Made by a program: the position numbers and the translations under genes. Source: JAHJTW01 sp964545545 (GTDB taxonomy: Bacteria > Krumholzibacteriota > Krumholzibacteriia > LZORAL124-64-63). From it: 41,357 bases of DNA. The notes below the pieces were generated by a model. That model was not told the origin of the DNA. It did no database searches and saw only the letters and a list, made by a program, of their open reading frames with translations. Numbering within the stretch: the stretch's first letter is position 1; every line of letters begins with the position of its first letter. Of this stretch, positions 1 to 7,665 are shown piece after piece. The stretch covers positions 1 through 41,357 of the forward strand of contig CAZJGK010000020.1 of assembly GCA_964545545.1 (NCBI GenBank), read 5' to 3'.

Positions 1-368
1 GCTGCCTCCCGTAGGAGTCTGGGCCGTATCTCAGTCCCAGTGTGGCCGGTCACCCTCTCAGGTCGGCTACCCATCGTCGCCTTGGTAGGCCGTTACCCTA
101 CCAACAAGCTAATGGGACGCGGGACCATCCTTCAACGGCAGCTTCAAAGAGAGGCCACCTTTCACCCCCGAAACATGAGTTTCAGAGGTCGTATGCGGTA
201 TTAGCAGCTCGTTAGAACTGTTATCCCCCATTAAAGGGCAGGTTTCCCACGCGTTACTCACCCGTTCGCCACTGTACTAATTTCCCGAAGGAAACGTTCT
301 CGTTCGACTTGCATGCCTAATCCACGCCGCCAGTGTTCGTTCTGAGCCAGGATCAAACTCTCCGTTGT
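1..368 (-). rRNA. rrs: 16S ribosomal RNA, 5' part (cut by window edge)
   Basis: The minus strand carries the start of a bacterial small-subunit rRNA. The universal 5' motif AGAGTTTGATCCTGGCTCAG lies just inside the gene, and the window begins exactly at the conserved ACTCCTACGGGAGGCAGC site (about E. coli position 340-357). The 5' end near 368 is set by homology with E. coli, where the AGAGTTTGATC block starts at nucleotide 8. Only about the first 360 nt are present; the rest, and any 23S/5S, lie outside. The gene is read away from the penicillin-binding protein gene. Confidence 0.97.
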
Positions 369-553
369 CAAAAAATAACAACAGGTTTTTTTCCTGTTTA
401 TTCGCAAATAAACATCTTCCAGTCACTTGACAGGATCCGAAGATCCTCCCCTGCAACCGGTCGACTCGAAATTGCATTCGGGCCATCGCACGCTATTCTG
501 TTGTCAAAGAACCGAAACCGAGCAGTCTTGGCCGCTGGTCCCCTTGTTAAGGG
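369..553 (-). other. 16S rRNA leader region, no protein gene
   Basis: The 598 bases between the 16S gene and the penicillin-binding protein start (369-966) hold no convincing coding sequence; the short open frames have no family likeness and no good ribosome binding site. The part nearest the 16S gene should be the transcribed leader, running from the proximal promoter (start near 553) to the mature 5' end. It contains a boxA-like element at 501-512. Processing sites cannot be pinned down because the 3' side of the operon is missing. Confidence 0.6.
501..512 (-). promoter_or_regulatory. boxA-like antitermination element of the rRNA leader
   Basis: The minus strand reads GTTCTTTGACAA, one base off the boxA core TCTTTAACAA, about 130 nt ahead of the 16S gene and downstream of both promoters. 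BoxA in rRNA leaders binds NusB/S10 for antitermination. Position and sequence agree; function is inferred. Confidence 0.55.
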
Positions 554-559
554 GGAGGT

Positions 560-588
560 AACTTACTCAAGGTCAAGGCAAATGTCAA
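560..588 (-). promoter_or_regulatory. rRNA promoter, proximal (P2)
   Basis: On the minus strand a perfect -35 TTGACA (583-588), a 17-nt spacer and TAAGTT (560-565) as -10 point toward the 16S gene. The same layout and almost the same hexamers recur about 143 bp upstream (703-731), which supports both as tandem rRNA promoters. Confidence 0.55.
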
Positions 589-702
589 TAATTATCTGAC
601 ATTATTTTCGACCCCCACCCTGAAGCTGAATCCGTTACGGATTTGGCCCGGGTGGCTGCAGCAGGCAGGGACCAAATCGTCCATATCCTGCAACGGCGAG
701 GC

Positions 703-731
703 AAGTTAGGTTCACCCAGGCTGGAAGTCAA
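703..731 (-). promoter_or_regulatory. rRNA promoter, distal (P1), with A-tract UP-like element
   Basis: The minus strand has TTGACT (726-731), a 17-nt spacer and TAACTT (703-708), matching the proximal promoter in spacing and -10 type. Upstream of the -35 are runs of A on this strand (within about 744-761) that resemble the UP elements of strong rRNA promoters. Confidence 0.55.
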
Positions 732-747
732 AGATAAACAGCGGATT

Positions 748-775
748 TTTTCATTTTTTTTACGGATTCTATAAC
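748..775 (+). promoter_or_regulatory. possible promoter of the penicillin-binding protein gene
   Basis: On the plus strand TTTTCA (748-753), a 16-nt spacer and TATAAC (770-775) could form a promoter about 190 bp ahead of the gene start at 967. The -35 is poor and the T-rich surroundings make chance matches likely. The rest of 776-966 shows only a Shine-Dalgarno sequence at 957-963. Confidence 0.3.
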
Positions 776-966
776 ACATTATTTTGCAATTGTTTATCAC
801 AACGACGATATGGGTTTCACCACGCCTTGTTCCAGGTTCACCCTGCGGGCTTGTCTCCATCCTGTCCAGGCATGCGTGCAGGAAATGGATCACAGGGGTT
901 GGAAAAACAAGCCCTTCCATTTACTTTCTAGTCACCCTAAATAATTACGGCAGTCCGGGAGGACCC

Positions 967-3057
967 ATGAAGCGGTTTTTAAATCTGACTATTCCCCGAC
1001 CTCTGGTCAGGGGTTTCCTGTGGTCCATGGGGATTCTGTTCATCCTCGCTTTGGCCGGAACCCTGGGCGGCTTGAAATTTTTGAGCGGGGATCTGCCCCC
1101 GCTGGATTCCCTGCAAAGCATCGAGCCTTCGGTCAAGACCATCATCTTCGCGGCCAACGGTGACACCCTGCGGGAATTCTATTCCGAGAACCGCACCCTC
1201 GTCCCCCTGGACCGGATTCCCCCCTCGCTTCAGAACGCGGTGATCGCCACGGAGGATCGACGCTTTCGCAGCCATTACGGCCTCGACCTGCGCCGCCTCG
1301 TCCAGGTGGTGATCATCAACCTGACGACCAGGAACAGCCCGGGCGCCAGCACCCTGACCCAGCAGCTGGCGCGTAATCTCTTTTTGACACGGGACAAAAC
1401 CATCGTCCGCAAGCTGAAGGAAATGATCCTGGCGTTACAGATCGAGCGGATCTACACCAAGGACGAAATCCTGGCCATGTATCTGAACCAGATCTACCTG
1501 GGCAAGGGTGCCTATGGCGTCCAGGCGGCGGCCCACACGTTCTTCGCCAAGGATATCTGGGAACTGGGTCCGCCGGAATGCACCATGATCGCCGGCATGA
1601 TCCAGATGCCGGAACACTACTCGCCGCTGAAGCATCTTGATGCGGCCTACAAGCGCCGCGGCACCGTCCTGGAAAGCATGATCAAGGCCGGTTATCTGAC
1701 CCGGCCCGAAGCCACCGCCATCGGCGCCACCGAGGTCCACCCCGTGGACGGCTCGACAACCGGGAACCAGGACGCAGGGTTTGCCTCCTACTTCATCGAG
1801 GAAGTCCGCAAGCAACTGGAGAAGGACTACGGGGCGGAAAAGCTCTACAAGGAGGGGCTGAGGGTCTGGACCACCCTGCAACCGCGCTACCAGGTTTGGA
1901 TGGAAGACGCCCTGGAGGAACATCTCACCGCCGAGGAGACCAAGCGCAACTACCCCATGACCAGGGCCCGCTATGACAGCCTGACGGCCGCCGGCGCACG
2001 GCCCGACAAGGTGGAATACCTCCAGGGAGCCGCCCTGCTGGAAGACGTGCGCACGGGCACGATTCTCGGCATGGTGGGCGGACGGTCCTTTGCGGACAGC
2101 CGCTGGAACATGGCCACCCAGGCCCTGCGTCAACCCGGCTCCATCTTCAAGCCGATCGTTTACCTGTCCGCTTTGCAGCAGGGTTATACGCCCTGCTCGA
2201 TCCTCATGGACACGCCGTTCGTGCTGGACACGGGCGTCAGCTTGTGGCGCCCGAAAAACTTCAGCGGCATCTTCCACGGCCCCATGACCCTGCGCTATGC
2301 CCTGAGTCATTCGATCAACACCCCGACGGCAAAACTCTACCTCGATTTCGGTCTGGCGCCGGTGCTGGAAAACGTAAAAAAGCTGGGTTTCACCACTCCC
2401 CTGCCCCACGTGCCGGCCTTGTTCCTGGGTGCCGGCGAAGTGACTTTGCAAGAAGTCGTGGGAGCCTACAGCACCTTCGCCAACCACGGGGTCTATGTCA
2501 CCCAACATCTGGTCAACCGGGTTGAATCCGCGGAGGGGGAGATTCTCTACCAGAACCGGATTGAGCAGCGGGAAGCCATCGATCCCGGTGAGGCCTACAT
2601 GATGACCAACCTGCTGAACACCACCCTGGTGGAAGGGACAGGCCAAAGCGCGCGCTGGCGGGGTTTCACCAAGACCGGCGGGGGCAAGACCGGCACCACC
2701 AACGAAAGCACCAACGCCTGGTTCTGCGGTTTCACCCCCAGCTTCTGCGGTGGCGTTTGGGTGGGTTTCGACCAGGCACTGCCCATGGGACGAGGGGCGA
2801 CGGGAGCCCAGATGGCCCTGCCCATCTGGGCAAAATTCATGGGCAAGGTCACCGATGAAAAGGGAGACGAGCCCTTTGTCCGGCCGCCGGGCATCGTGGA
2901 AAAAACGATCTGCCTGCGCTCGGGGAAGCTGGCGACCAGTCAGTGCGACTCAACCGCCGTGGAAGTCTTTTTGCCCGACAACGTGCCCCAGGATCTTTGT
3001 GACCGCCACGGAGCGACCGGCGGCGTCAAATCCGGCTTCAACGACGGTGGCTTCTAG
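967..3057 (+). CDS. mrcA: bifunctional class A penicillin-binding protein (PBP1A type)
   Basis: Builds peptidoglycan: an N-terminal GT51 glycosyltransferase polymerises lipid II and a C-terminal transpeptidase crosslinks peptides in the periplasm. The 696-residue product has a single membrane anchor at about 17-39. The GT51 domain shows EDRRF with catalytic Glu96, GASTLTQQLARN (126-137) and the RKLKEM motif near 148-153. The penicillin-binding motifs are GSIFKP with nucleophile Ser392 and Lys395, SIN (449-451) and KTGT (574-577). The start at 967 is preferred over an upstream frame opening because GGGAGGA sits 3 nt before it and the cytoplasmic tail-plus-anchor begins there. The gene is monocistronic, divergent from the rRNA, and ends at the edge of a long palindrome shared with deoA. 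Length is slightly short of E. coli PBP1A, which has an extra OB domain; the family call is firm. Confidence 0.95.
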   Translation: MKRFLNLTIPRPLVRGFLWSMGILFILALAGTLGGLKFLSGDLPPLDSLQSIEPSVKTIIFAANGDTLREFYSENRTLVPLDRIPPSLQNAVIATEDRRFRSHYGLDLRRLVQVVIINLTTRNSPGASTLTQQLARNLFLTRDKTIVRKLKEMILALQIERIYTKDEILAMYLNQIYLGKGAYGVQAAAHTFFAKDIWELGPPECTMIAGMIQMPEHYSPLKHLDAAYKRRGTVLESMIKAGYLTRPEATAIGATEVHPVDGSTTGNQDAGFASYFIEEVRKQLEKDYGAEKLYKEGLRVWTTLQPRYQVWMEDALEEHLTAEETKRNYPMTRARYDSLTAAGARPDKVEYLQGAALLEDVRTGTILGMVGGRSFADSRWNMATQALRQPGSIFKPIVYLSALQQGYTPCSILMDTPFVLDTGVSLWRPKNFSGIFHGPMTLRYALSHSINTPTAKLYLDFGLAPVLENVKKLGFTTPLPHVPALFLGAGEVTLQEVVGAYSTFANHGVYVTQHLVNRVESAEGEILYQNRIEQREAIDPGEAYMMTNLLNTTLVEGTGQSARWRGFTKTGGGKTGTTNESTNAWFCGFTPSFCGGVWVGFDQALPMGRGATGAQMALPIWAKFMGKVTDEKGDEPFVRPPGIVEKTICLRSGKLATSQCDSTAVEVFLPDNVPQDLCDRHGATGGVKSGFNDGGF

Positions 3058-3171
3058 ACGGGTACAGCTGAGGGCGGGATGGAGATAGCCCCTGGTGACT
3101 TAGCCTCGGCCCTACGGGCCTCAGATGCGTCACCAGGGGCTATCTCCATCCCGCCCTCAGCTGTACCTGTC
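3057..3171. repeat. long near-perfect inverted repeat between converging genes
   Basis: Bases 3061-3099 are the exact reverse complement of 3129-3167 (39 bp, no mismatch). The match continues through one G-T pair and three more pairs, so the arms span 3057-3099 and 3129-3171. The 29-nt loop holds a smaller hairpin, GGCCC-TAC-GGGCC (3108-3120). The left arm starts at the last base of the penicillin-binding protein stop codon. The right arm contains the last codons and the stop of deoA. There is no T-run, so it is not a textbook intrinsic terminator, though its position fits a bidirectional transcription end. Confidence 0.95.
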
Positions 3172-4473
3172 CAGAATCAACTCGTGTCTGGGGGTGGGTT
3201 GGGCACCGATGATCAGGGCGGAGAGGACGCGCCGGGAGGCCGCCTCGGCCTCGGCACGGCGCGGGCAATAGAAACGCGCCAGGACATCGCCCCGGGCCAC
3301 CTTGTCACCGATGGCAACCATGAAATCCATGCCGCTGGTCAAGTCCAGGGGATCGTCGACCTTGCGGCGCGCCGCCCCCATGTCGGCCAGCGCCAGTCCC
3401 ACCTGGCGGCAATCCATGGCGGTCAGCCAGCCATCGCCCGGAGCCGTAAGTTCCAGGGCCAAGGGGGCGATCTCGAGACCCAGGTCGTCACGGTCGGGAT
3501 CAAGCCTGCCGCCCTGGGCCTGTATCCAGGCCAGGGCCCGGTCCCAGGCCGCCCCGGACGACCAAGCTTCGCGGACCAGGTCCAGGGCCTCGTCGTTATC
3601 GGCGGCCAGACCGGTCACCCGTACCATATCGGCTACCAATTCCTCGGTCAACGAAACAAGGTCGGCGGGGGCATGATCCCGGCCGCCTGGCCGCAAGGCA
3701 GCCAGGGCCTCCAGGGTCTCGCTGGCATGGCCCACGGCCACTCCCAGGGGTTGGTCCATATCCGAGAAGATCACCGACATATCCCGGCCATAGGCCTTGC
3801 CCACGGCCACCAGCGCGTGGGCCAGTTCCCGAGCCTGGTCGAGGGTGCGCATGAACGCGCCCGAACCCGTTTTCAAATCGATCACGATGGTCCGCGGTCC
3901 AGCGGCCAGCTTCTTGGACATGATCGAAGCCGTGATCAAGGGTACGCAGTCCACGGTCGCGGTCACATCGCGCAGGGCATAGATGCGTCCGTCGGCCGGA
4001 GCAATGGAACCGCTCTGCCCGATGATGGCACAGCCCGTGTCCGCCACGATCCCCAGGAACTCCTCGTTCTCCATGTGGATCCGATAGCCGGGGATGGCCT
4101 CCAGTTTATCCAGGGTCCCGCCGGTATGTCCCAGACCGCGCCCCGAGAGCATGGGCACCTTGAGGCCGCAGGCGGCAGCCAACGGCGCCAGCAACAGGCT
4201 CACCTTGTCGCCCACGCCGCCGGTGGAATGCTTGTCGGCGCTCGGCCCGCCCAGTCCGGAGGTGTCCAGCTGTTCGCCCGAGCGCAGCATGGCGCCGGTC
4301 AACTCCGCCGTTTCCTCAGCGCTCATGCCCGCGAACCAGACGGCCATGAGAAAGGCCGCCATCTGGTATTCAGGGACGGTGCCGGCGGTGAACCCCTCGA
4401 CCAGAAAATTTATCTGGGCGACGGAAAGTTCACGCCCCTGCTTTTTGACTTCGATGATTTCGAGGATGTTCAC
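3157..4473 (-). CDS. deoA: thymidine/pyrimidine-nucleoside phosphorylase
   Basis: Splits thymidine or other pyrimidine nucleosides with phosphate into base and (deoxy)ribose-1-phosphate in the cytoplasm. The 438-residue product has the family length. It carries the phosphate-binding KHSTGGVGDK (81-90) and the family signature SGRGLGHTGGTLDKLE (110-125). The frame opens further upstream, but a GTG at 4473 is chosen: it follows GAGG by 7 nt, and GTGA overlaps the cdd stop, as at other junctions here. It is last in the deoB-cdd-deoA operon, so cytidine deaminase can feed uridine to it and its deoxyribose-1-phosphate goes to phosphopentomutase. The C-terminal codons lie inside the right arm of the palindrome. 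The broader-specificity enzyme (pdp) is the alternative; motifs do not separate the two. Confidence 0.92.
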   Translation of the reverse strand: MNILEIIEVKKQGRELSVAQINFLVEGFTAGTVPEYQMAAFLMAVWFAGMSAEETAELTGAMLRSGEQLDTSGLGGPSADKHSTGGVGDKVSLLLAPLAAACGLKVPMLSGRGLGHTGGTLDKLEAIPGYRIHMENEEFLGIVADTGCAIIGQSGSIAPADGRIYALRDVTATVDCVPLITASIMSKKLAAGPRTIVIDLKTGSGAFMRTLDQARELAHALVAVGKAYGRDMSVIFSDMDQPLGVAVGHASETLEALAALRPGGRDHAPADLVSLTEELVADMVRVTGLAADNDEALDLVREAWSSGAAWDRALAWIQAQGGRLDPDRDDLGLEIAPLALELTAPGDGWLTAMDCRQVGLALADMGAARRKVDDPLDLTSGMDFMVAIGDKVARGDVLARFYCPRRAEAEAASRRVLSALIIGAQPTPRHELILDRYS

Positions 4474-4898
4474 GATTCCACCTCGGGCCCGGTGCCGGGT
4501 TTGAAGTTGCGGAACGCCTCGGGAACCAATTCGGCCACCGTGAAGCGTTTGACCTCGCCCCGGGGCCCATCCTGGCCCGCCATGAGCAGGACCATGTCCG
4601 GGCCGAACTCCAGCAACACCTGTCGGCAGGCGCCGCACGGCGGGGTGGGCGTCAAGCCGTCGGCACAAACAGCGATGGCGATAAAGTCGCGCTCACCCGC
4701 GGCCACGGCGCCGAATATGGCCGCCCGCTCGGCGCAGATCGAAAGCCCGAAGCTGGCGTTCTCCACATTGGTCCCGCAGTAGACCTTCCCGCTGCGCCCG
4801 AGCAGGGCCGCCCCGACCCGAAATTTCGAGTACGGGGAATAACTGTTGTGGCGCACCGCGCAGGCCGCGCTCACCAGGGCATCGAATTCCTTGCTCAA
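4470..4898 (-). CDS. cdd: cytidine deaminase
   Basis: Hydrolytically deaminates cytidine and deoxycytidine to uridine and deoxyuridine. The 142-residue protein is the short homotetrameric type. It has the zinc site CAE (55-57, Glu57 as proton shuttle) and PCGAC (87-91, Cys88 and Cys91), plus the substrate loop around NVENASFG (44-51). The start codon is TTG at 4898 with GAGGGAG 7 nt upstream, and TTGA overlaps the deoB stop; no better ATG exists. The 3' end overlaps the GTG start of deoA. Translational coupling of all three salvage genes is the natural reading. Confidence 0.95.
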   Translation of the reverse strand: MSKEFDALVSAACAVRHNSYSPYSKFRVGAALLGRSGKVYCGTNVENASFGLSICAERAAIFGAVAAGERDFIAIAVCADGLTPTPPCGACRQVLLEFGPDMVLLMAGQDGPRGEVKRFTVAELVPEAFRNFKPGTGPEVES

Positions 4899-6082
4899 GA
4901 GGACGCTCCCTCGCTGATGGTATGCCAGAAACTATTCCCTTTACGCGGCGCGGGCACGGCGAAGAAAGCCGCCAGCGTAGCCGCAACATCCATGAATCCG
5001 TGGCGCACACCCAGCTCACCGCCGGGTTCCCGGCCGGCCACGAAGACCAGCAGGGGAACCTGTTCACGGGAGTGGTCCGTGCTCGGGGTCGTGGGATCGT
5101 TGCCGTGGTCGGCGGTGATGATCACCAGGTCGCCGTCGGCCATCCGCGGCAGGAAGCCTCCCAGCCACCGGTCAAAGATCTCCAGCCCTTGCTTCATCCC
5201 CGCCGGGTTGTTGCGGTGCCCCCACAGCATGTCGAAATCCACCAGGTTCAACAGGATGAGCTCATCCTGCGCCACGGGCTCGGCATAGAGCTTGTCCAGC
5301 ATGGCCATGCCCTCGGCATTGTTCCGCGAAGGGTGGGACTCGGTGATGCCCTGCCCGGCGTACAGGTCGAAGATCTTGCCGATGGAACGCACGGGGATCC
5401 CCTTGTCCTGCAGAATCGGCAGCAGCAACCCCGGCGGCGGCACCACGGAATAGTCATGCCGGTAGGGAGTGCGCTCGTACTGCCCACTCTCCCCGGTGAA
5501 CGGCCGCGCGATGACGCGGCTGACCTGGTGCGGCGGCTGGAGCATGTCCCGGGTAAGCGCGCAGACGCGGTACAATTCCTCCAGGGAGCAGACCTTGTCG
5601 TGGGCCGCAATCTGGAACACGCTGTCGGCCGAGGTATAGACGATTAGCTTGCCCGTGGCCAGATGCTCGTCACCCAGTTCCGCGATGATGGCCGTGCCGC
5701 TGGCGGCCTTGTTGCCGAGCACGCCGTATCCGGTCAGGCGGGTGAACTCCGCCAGCACCTCCGGCGGAAAGCCCTGAGGATAGGTCGGAAAAGGTTTTTC
5801 CGTTACCAGCCCCATCAGCTCCCAGTGCCCGGTGGTCGAGTCCTTGCCCGCGGAAACCTCCTGCAGACGGCCGTACCAGGCCCGCGGGGCGGATGCGGGC
5901 GCCACGCCCATGATGGGATGGATATTTCCCAGGCCAAGCGAAGCGAGTTGGGGCACGGCCACCCCGCCCATCTTCGCGGCCATGTTGCCCAGGGTATCGC
6001 TTCCGGCGTCGCCGTAGTCGGCCGCGTCGGGAGCATCCCCCACTCCCATGCCGTCCAGTACGATCAAGATGGCGCGCGCCAT
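4895..6082 (-). CDS. deoB: phosphopentomutase
   Basis: Interconverts (deoxy)ribose-1-phosphate and -5-phosphate, linking nucleoside breakdown to central metabolism. The 395-residue product belongs to the alkaline-phosphatase-like metalloenzymes. Visible sites are the N-terminal metal ligand Asp10 in VLDGMGVGDAPDA, the phospho-acceptor loop DSTTGHWE (81-88, Thr within it), and the C-terminal metal motifs TADHGNDPT (323-331) and DHSRE (336-340). The start at 6082 is supported by AAGGAG 7 nt upstream; the longer open frame adds 32 residues unlike the family. First gene of the operon, with a possible promoter and small palindrome at 6129-6163. Confidence 0.95.
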   Translation of the reverse strand: MARAILIVLDGMGVGDAPDAADYGDAGSDTLGNMAAKMGGVAVPQLASLGLGNIHPIMGVAPASAPRAWYGRLQEVSAGKDSTTGHWELMGLVTEKPFPTYPQGFPPEVLAEFTRLTGYGVLGNKAASGTAIIAELGDEHLATGKLIVYTSADSVFQIAAHDKVCSLEELYRVCALTRDMLQPPHQVSRVIARPFTGESGQYERTPYRHDYSVVPPPGLLLPILQDKGIPVRSIGKIFDLYAGQGITESHPSRNNAEGMAMLDKLYAEPVAQDELILLNLVDFDMLWGHRNNPAGMKQGLEIFDRWLGGFLPRMADGDLVIITADHGNDPTTPSTDHSREQVPLLVFVAGREPGGELGVRHGFMDVAATLAAFFAVPAPRKGNSFWHTISEGASS

Positions 6083-6128
6083 GCTGCTGCTCCTTTTCCG
6101 GTATGCGGATTTACCCTTCGTGTTGAAT

Positions 6129-6163
6129 CCTAAAAGATTAGGCCGGTGCTCAGGCGGCGTCAA
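6129..6163 (-). promoter_or_regulatory. putative deoB operon promoter with overlapping small palindrome
   Basis: The minus strand shows TTGACG (6158-6163), a 17-nt spacer and TAATCT (6135-6140), about 50 bp ahead of deoB. The -10 overlaps the inverted repeat CCTAA-AAGA-TTAGG (6129-6142), which could be an operator for a repressor of nucleoside catabolism. A second TTGACA sits farther up at 6206-6211 without a clear -10. Function is inferred. Confidence 0.4.
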
Positions 6164-6232
6164 CCCCCTGTGGTTCATGCTTATCCATTCCCTTTATCTT
6201 GCACCTGTCAAAGGAACAGCTAAACTGCACCC

Positions 6233-7663
6233 ATGACCGGAGACCTCTTTTACAACGACAGGCGCCCTGCCGCAGGCGCAGACCGTCCCGCTTCACCTCG
6301 GGCCCAGGATGGTAGCGCCCAGTCCCCCCTGGCCGACCGCATGCGCCCGGCCACCCTCGACGAGGTCGTGGGCCAGCAGGAGATCCTTGGTGCGGGCGGT
6401 CCCTTGCGGTCGTTGATCGTCGGTGGCCTGCCACCCTCGTTGTTGCTCTGGGGTCCCCCGGGCTGCGGCAAGACCACCATCGCCCGCCTCGTAGCCCAGT
6501 ATGCCGAGGCGAACTTCCTGGAATACAGCGCCGTCGCCGTGGGATCCCGGGAATTGAAAGCCGTCATGGGCGAAGCCGCCAAGCTCAAACGGGCAACGCA
6601 ACGCCGGACCATCCTTTTCCTGGACGAGATCCACCGTTTCAACAAGGCCCAGCAGGACGCCCTGCTGCCCTGGGTGGAGCGGGGAGATGTGATCCTCATC
6701 GGGGCGACCACGGAAAACCCCTCCTTCGAGGTCAACAGCGCCCTGATCTCGCGGACCCGCTTGTTCATTCTCAAACCCCTGGCCACCACCGACATCGTCA
6801 CCCTTCTGCAAAGAGCCCTGGACTCTCCCGCAGGCCTGGACGGCGCGTTGTCGTTGACCAGCGAGGCCCTCGAGTACCTGGCGATCATGAGCGAAGGAGA
6901 CGCGCGCGCCGCCCTGGGCCTGGTCGAGACCGTGGCCCTGGTCATGGCCTACGGACCCGGTGAGCAGACCTCCCCGCTGGATACGCCCGCTATCGCACGC
7001 ATCCTGGCCGCCCGCGCTCCACGCTACGACAAGGGCGGGGAGGAACACTTCAACGTCATCAGCGCCTTGCACAAAAGCATGCGCAACAGCGACGTCCAGG
7101 CCGGTCTGTACTGGCTGGGACGCATGCTCCACGGTGGCGACGACCCCCTTTACATCGCCCGCCGTCTGGTGCGTTTTGCCAGTGAAGACATCGGCCTGGC
7201 CGATCCCCAGGCACTGGTCCAGGCCCTCGCCGCACGGGACGCCATCCATTTTCTGGGTCGGCCGGAGGGCGACCTGGCCCTGGCCCAGGCCGTGGTCTAC
7301 CTTTCCCTCAGTCCCAAGAGCAATGCCCTGTACAAGGCCCACCAGGCCATCACCAAGGAAATTGCCCGTGGTCGCAACGCCCCGGTGCCCAACAACCTGC
7401 GCAACGCTCCCACCGAGCTCATGCGCAAGGCCGGATATGGGCAGGGCTATGTCTACGCCCACGACACCACGACCGGCATTGCCGCCATGTCGTGTCTGCC
7501 CACGGAACTTTCCGGGAGCACTTTCTATGAACCCGGCCGCCGGGGTTTCGAAGGCGAGCTAAAACTGCGGCTGGAAAAAATCCGGCGCTGGCAGGAACGA
7601 CACGCCGATACTTCGGTAAACCCGACGCAAGCAAATGACGACCAGGAGTCCCACGGAGGTTGA
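6233..7663 (+). CDS. rarA: replication-associated recombination protein A (RarA/MgsA AAA+ ATPase)
   Basis: A clamp-loader-like AAA+ ATPase that acts at stalled or broken replication forks. The 476-residue protein opens with the family hallmark PLADRMRPATLDEVVGQ (32-48). It has Walker A GPPGCGKTT (74-82), Walker B ILFLDEIHRFNK (127-138) and sensor 1 GATTENPSFE (157-166). The C-terminal part has the RarA tetramerisation region (around SALHKSMRNSDVQAGLYWL and SEDIGLADP). The start at 6233 has only a weak ribosome binding site but matches the family N-terminus. It is divergent from deoB and lies 2 nt ahead of pfkA, so the two are probably cotranscribed. Confidence 0.95.
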   Translation: MTGDLFYNDRRPAAGADRPASPRAQDGSAQSPLADRMRPATLDEVVGQQEILGAGGPLRSLIVGGLPPSLLLWGPPGCGKTTIARLVAQYAEANFLEYSAVAVGSRELKAVMGEAAKLKRATQRRTILFLDEIHRFNKAQQDALLPWVERGDVILIGATTENPSFEVNSALISRTRLFILKPLATTDIVTLLQRALDSPAGLDGALSLTSEALEYLAIMSEGDARAALGLVETVALVMAYGPGEQTSPLDTPAIARILAARAPRYDKGGEEHFNVISALHKSMRNSDVQAGLYWLGRMLHGGDDPLYIARRLVRFASEDIGLADPQALVQALAARDAIHFLGRPEGDLALAQAVVYLSLSPKSNALYKAHQAITKEIARGRNAPVPNNLRNAPTELMRKAGYGQGYVYAHDTTTGIAAMSCLPTELSGSTFYEPGRRGFEGELKLRLEKIRRWQERHADTSVNPTQANDDQESHGG

Positions 7664-7665
7664 TC

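Noticed and set aside
3057..3171. Insertion sequence ends or a simple intrinsic terminator
   Set aside because: There is no transposase or room for one between the arms, no target duplication, and no T-run; it is listed as an unexplained inverted repeat.
3079..4782. 567-codon plus-strand open frame opposite deoA and cdd
   Set aside because: The minus strand holds two clearly recognisable enzymes here; the plus frame is their complement and starts inside the palindrome.
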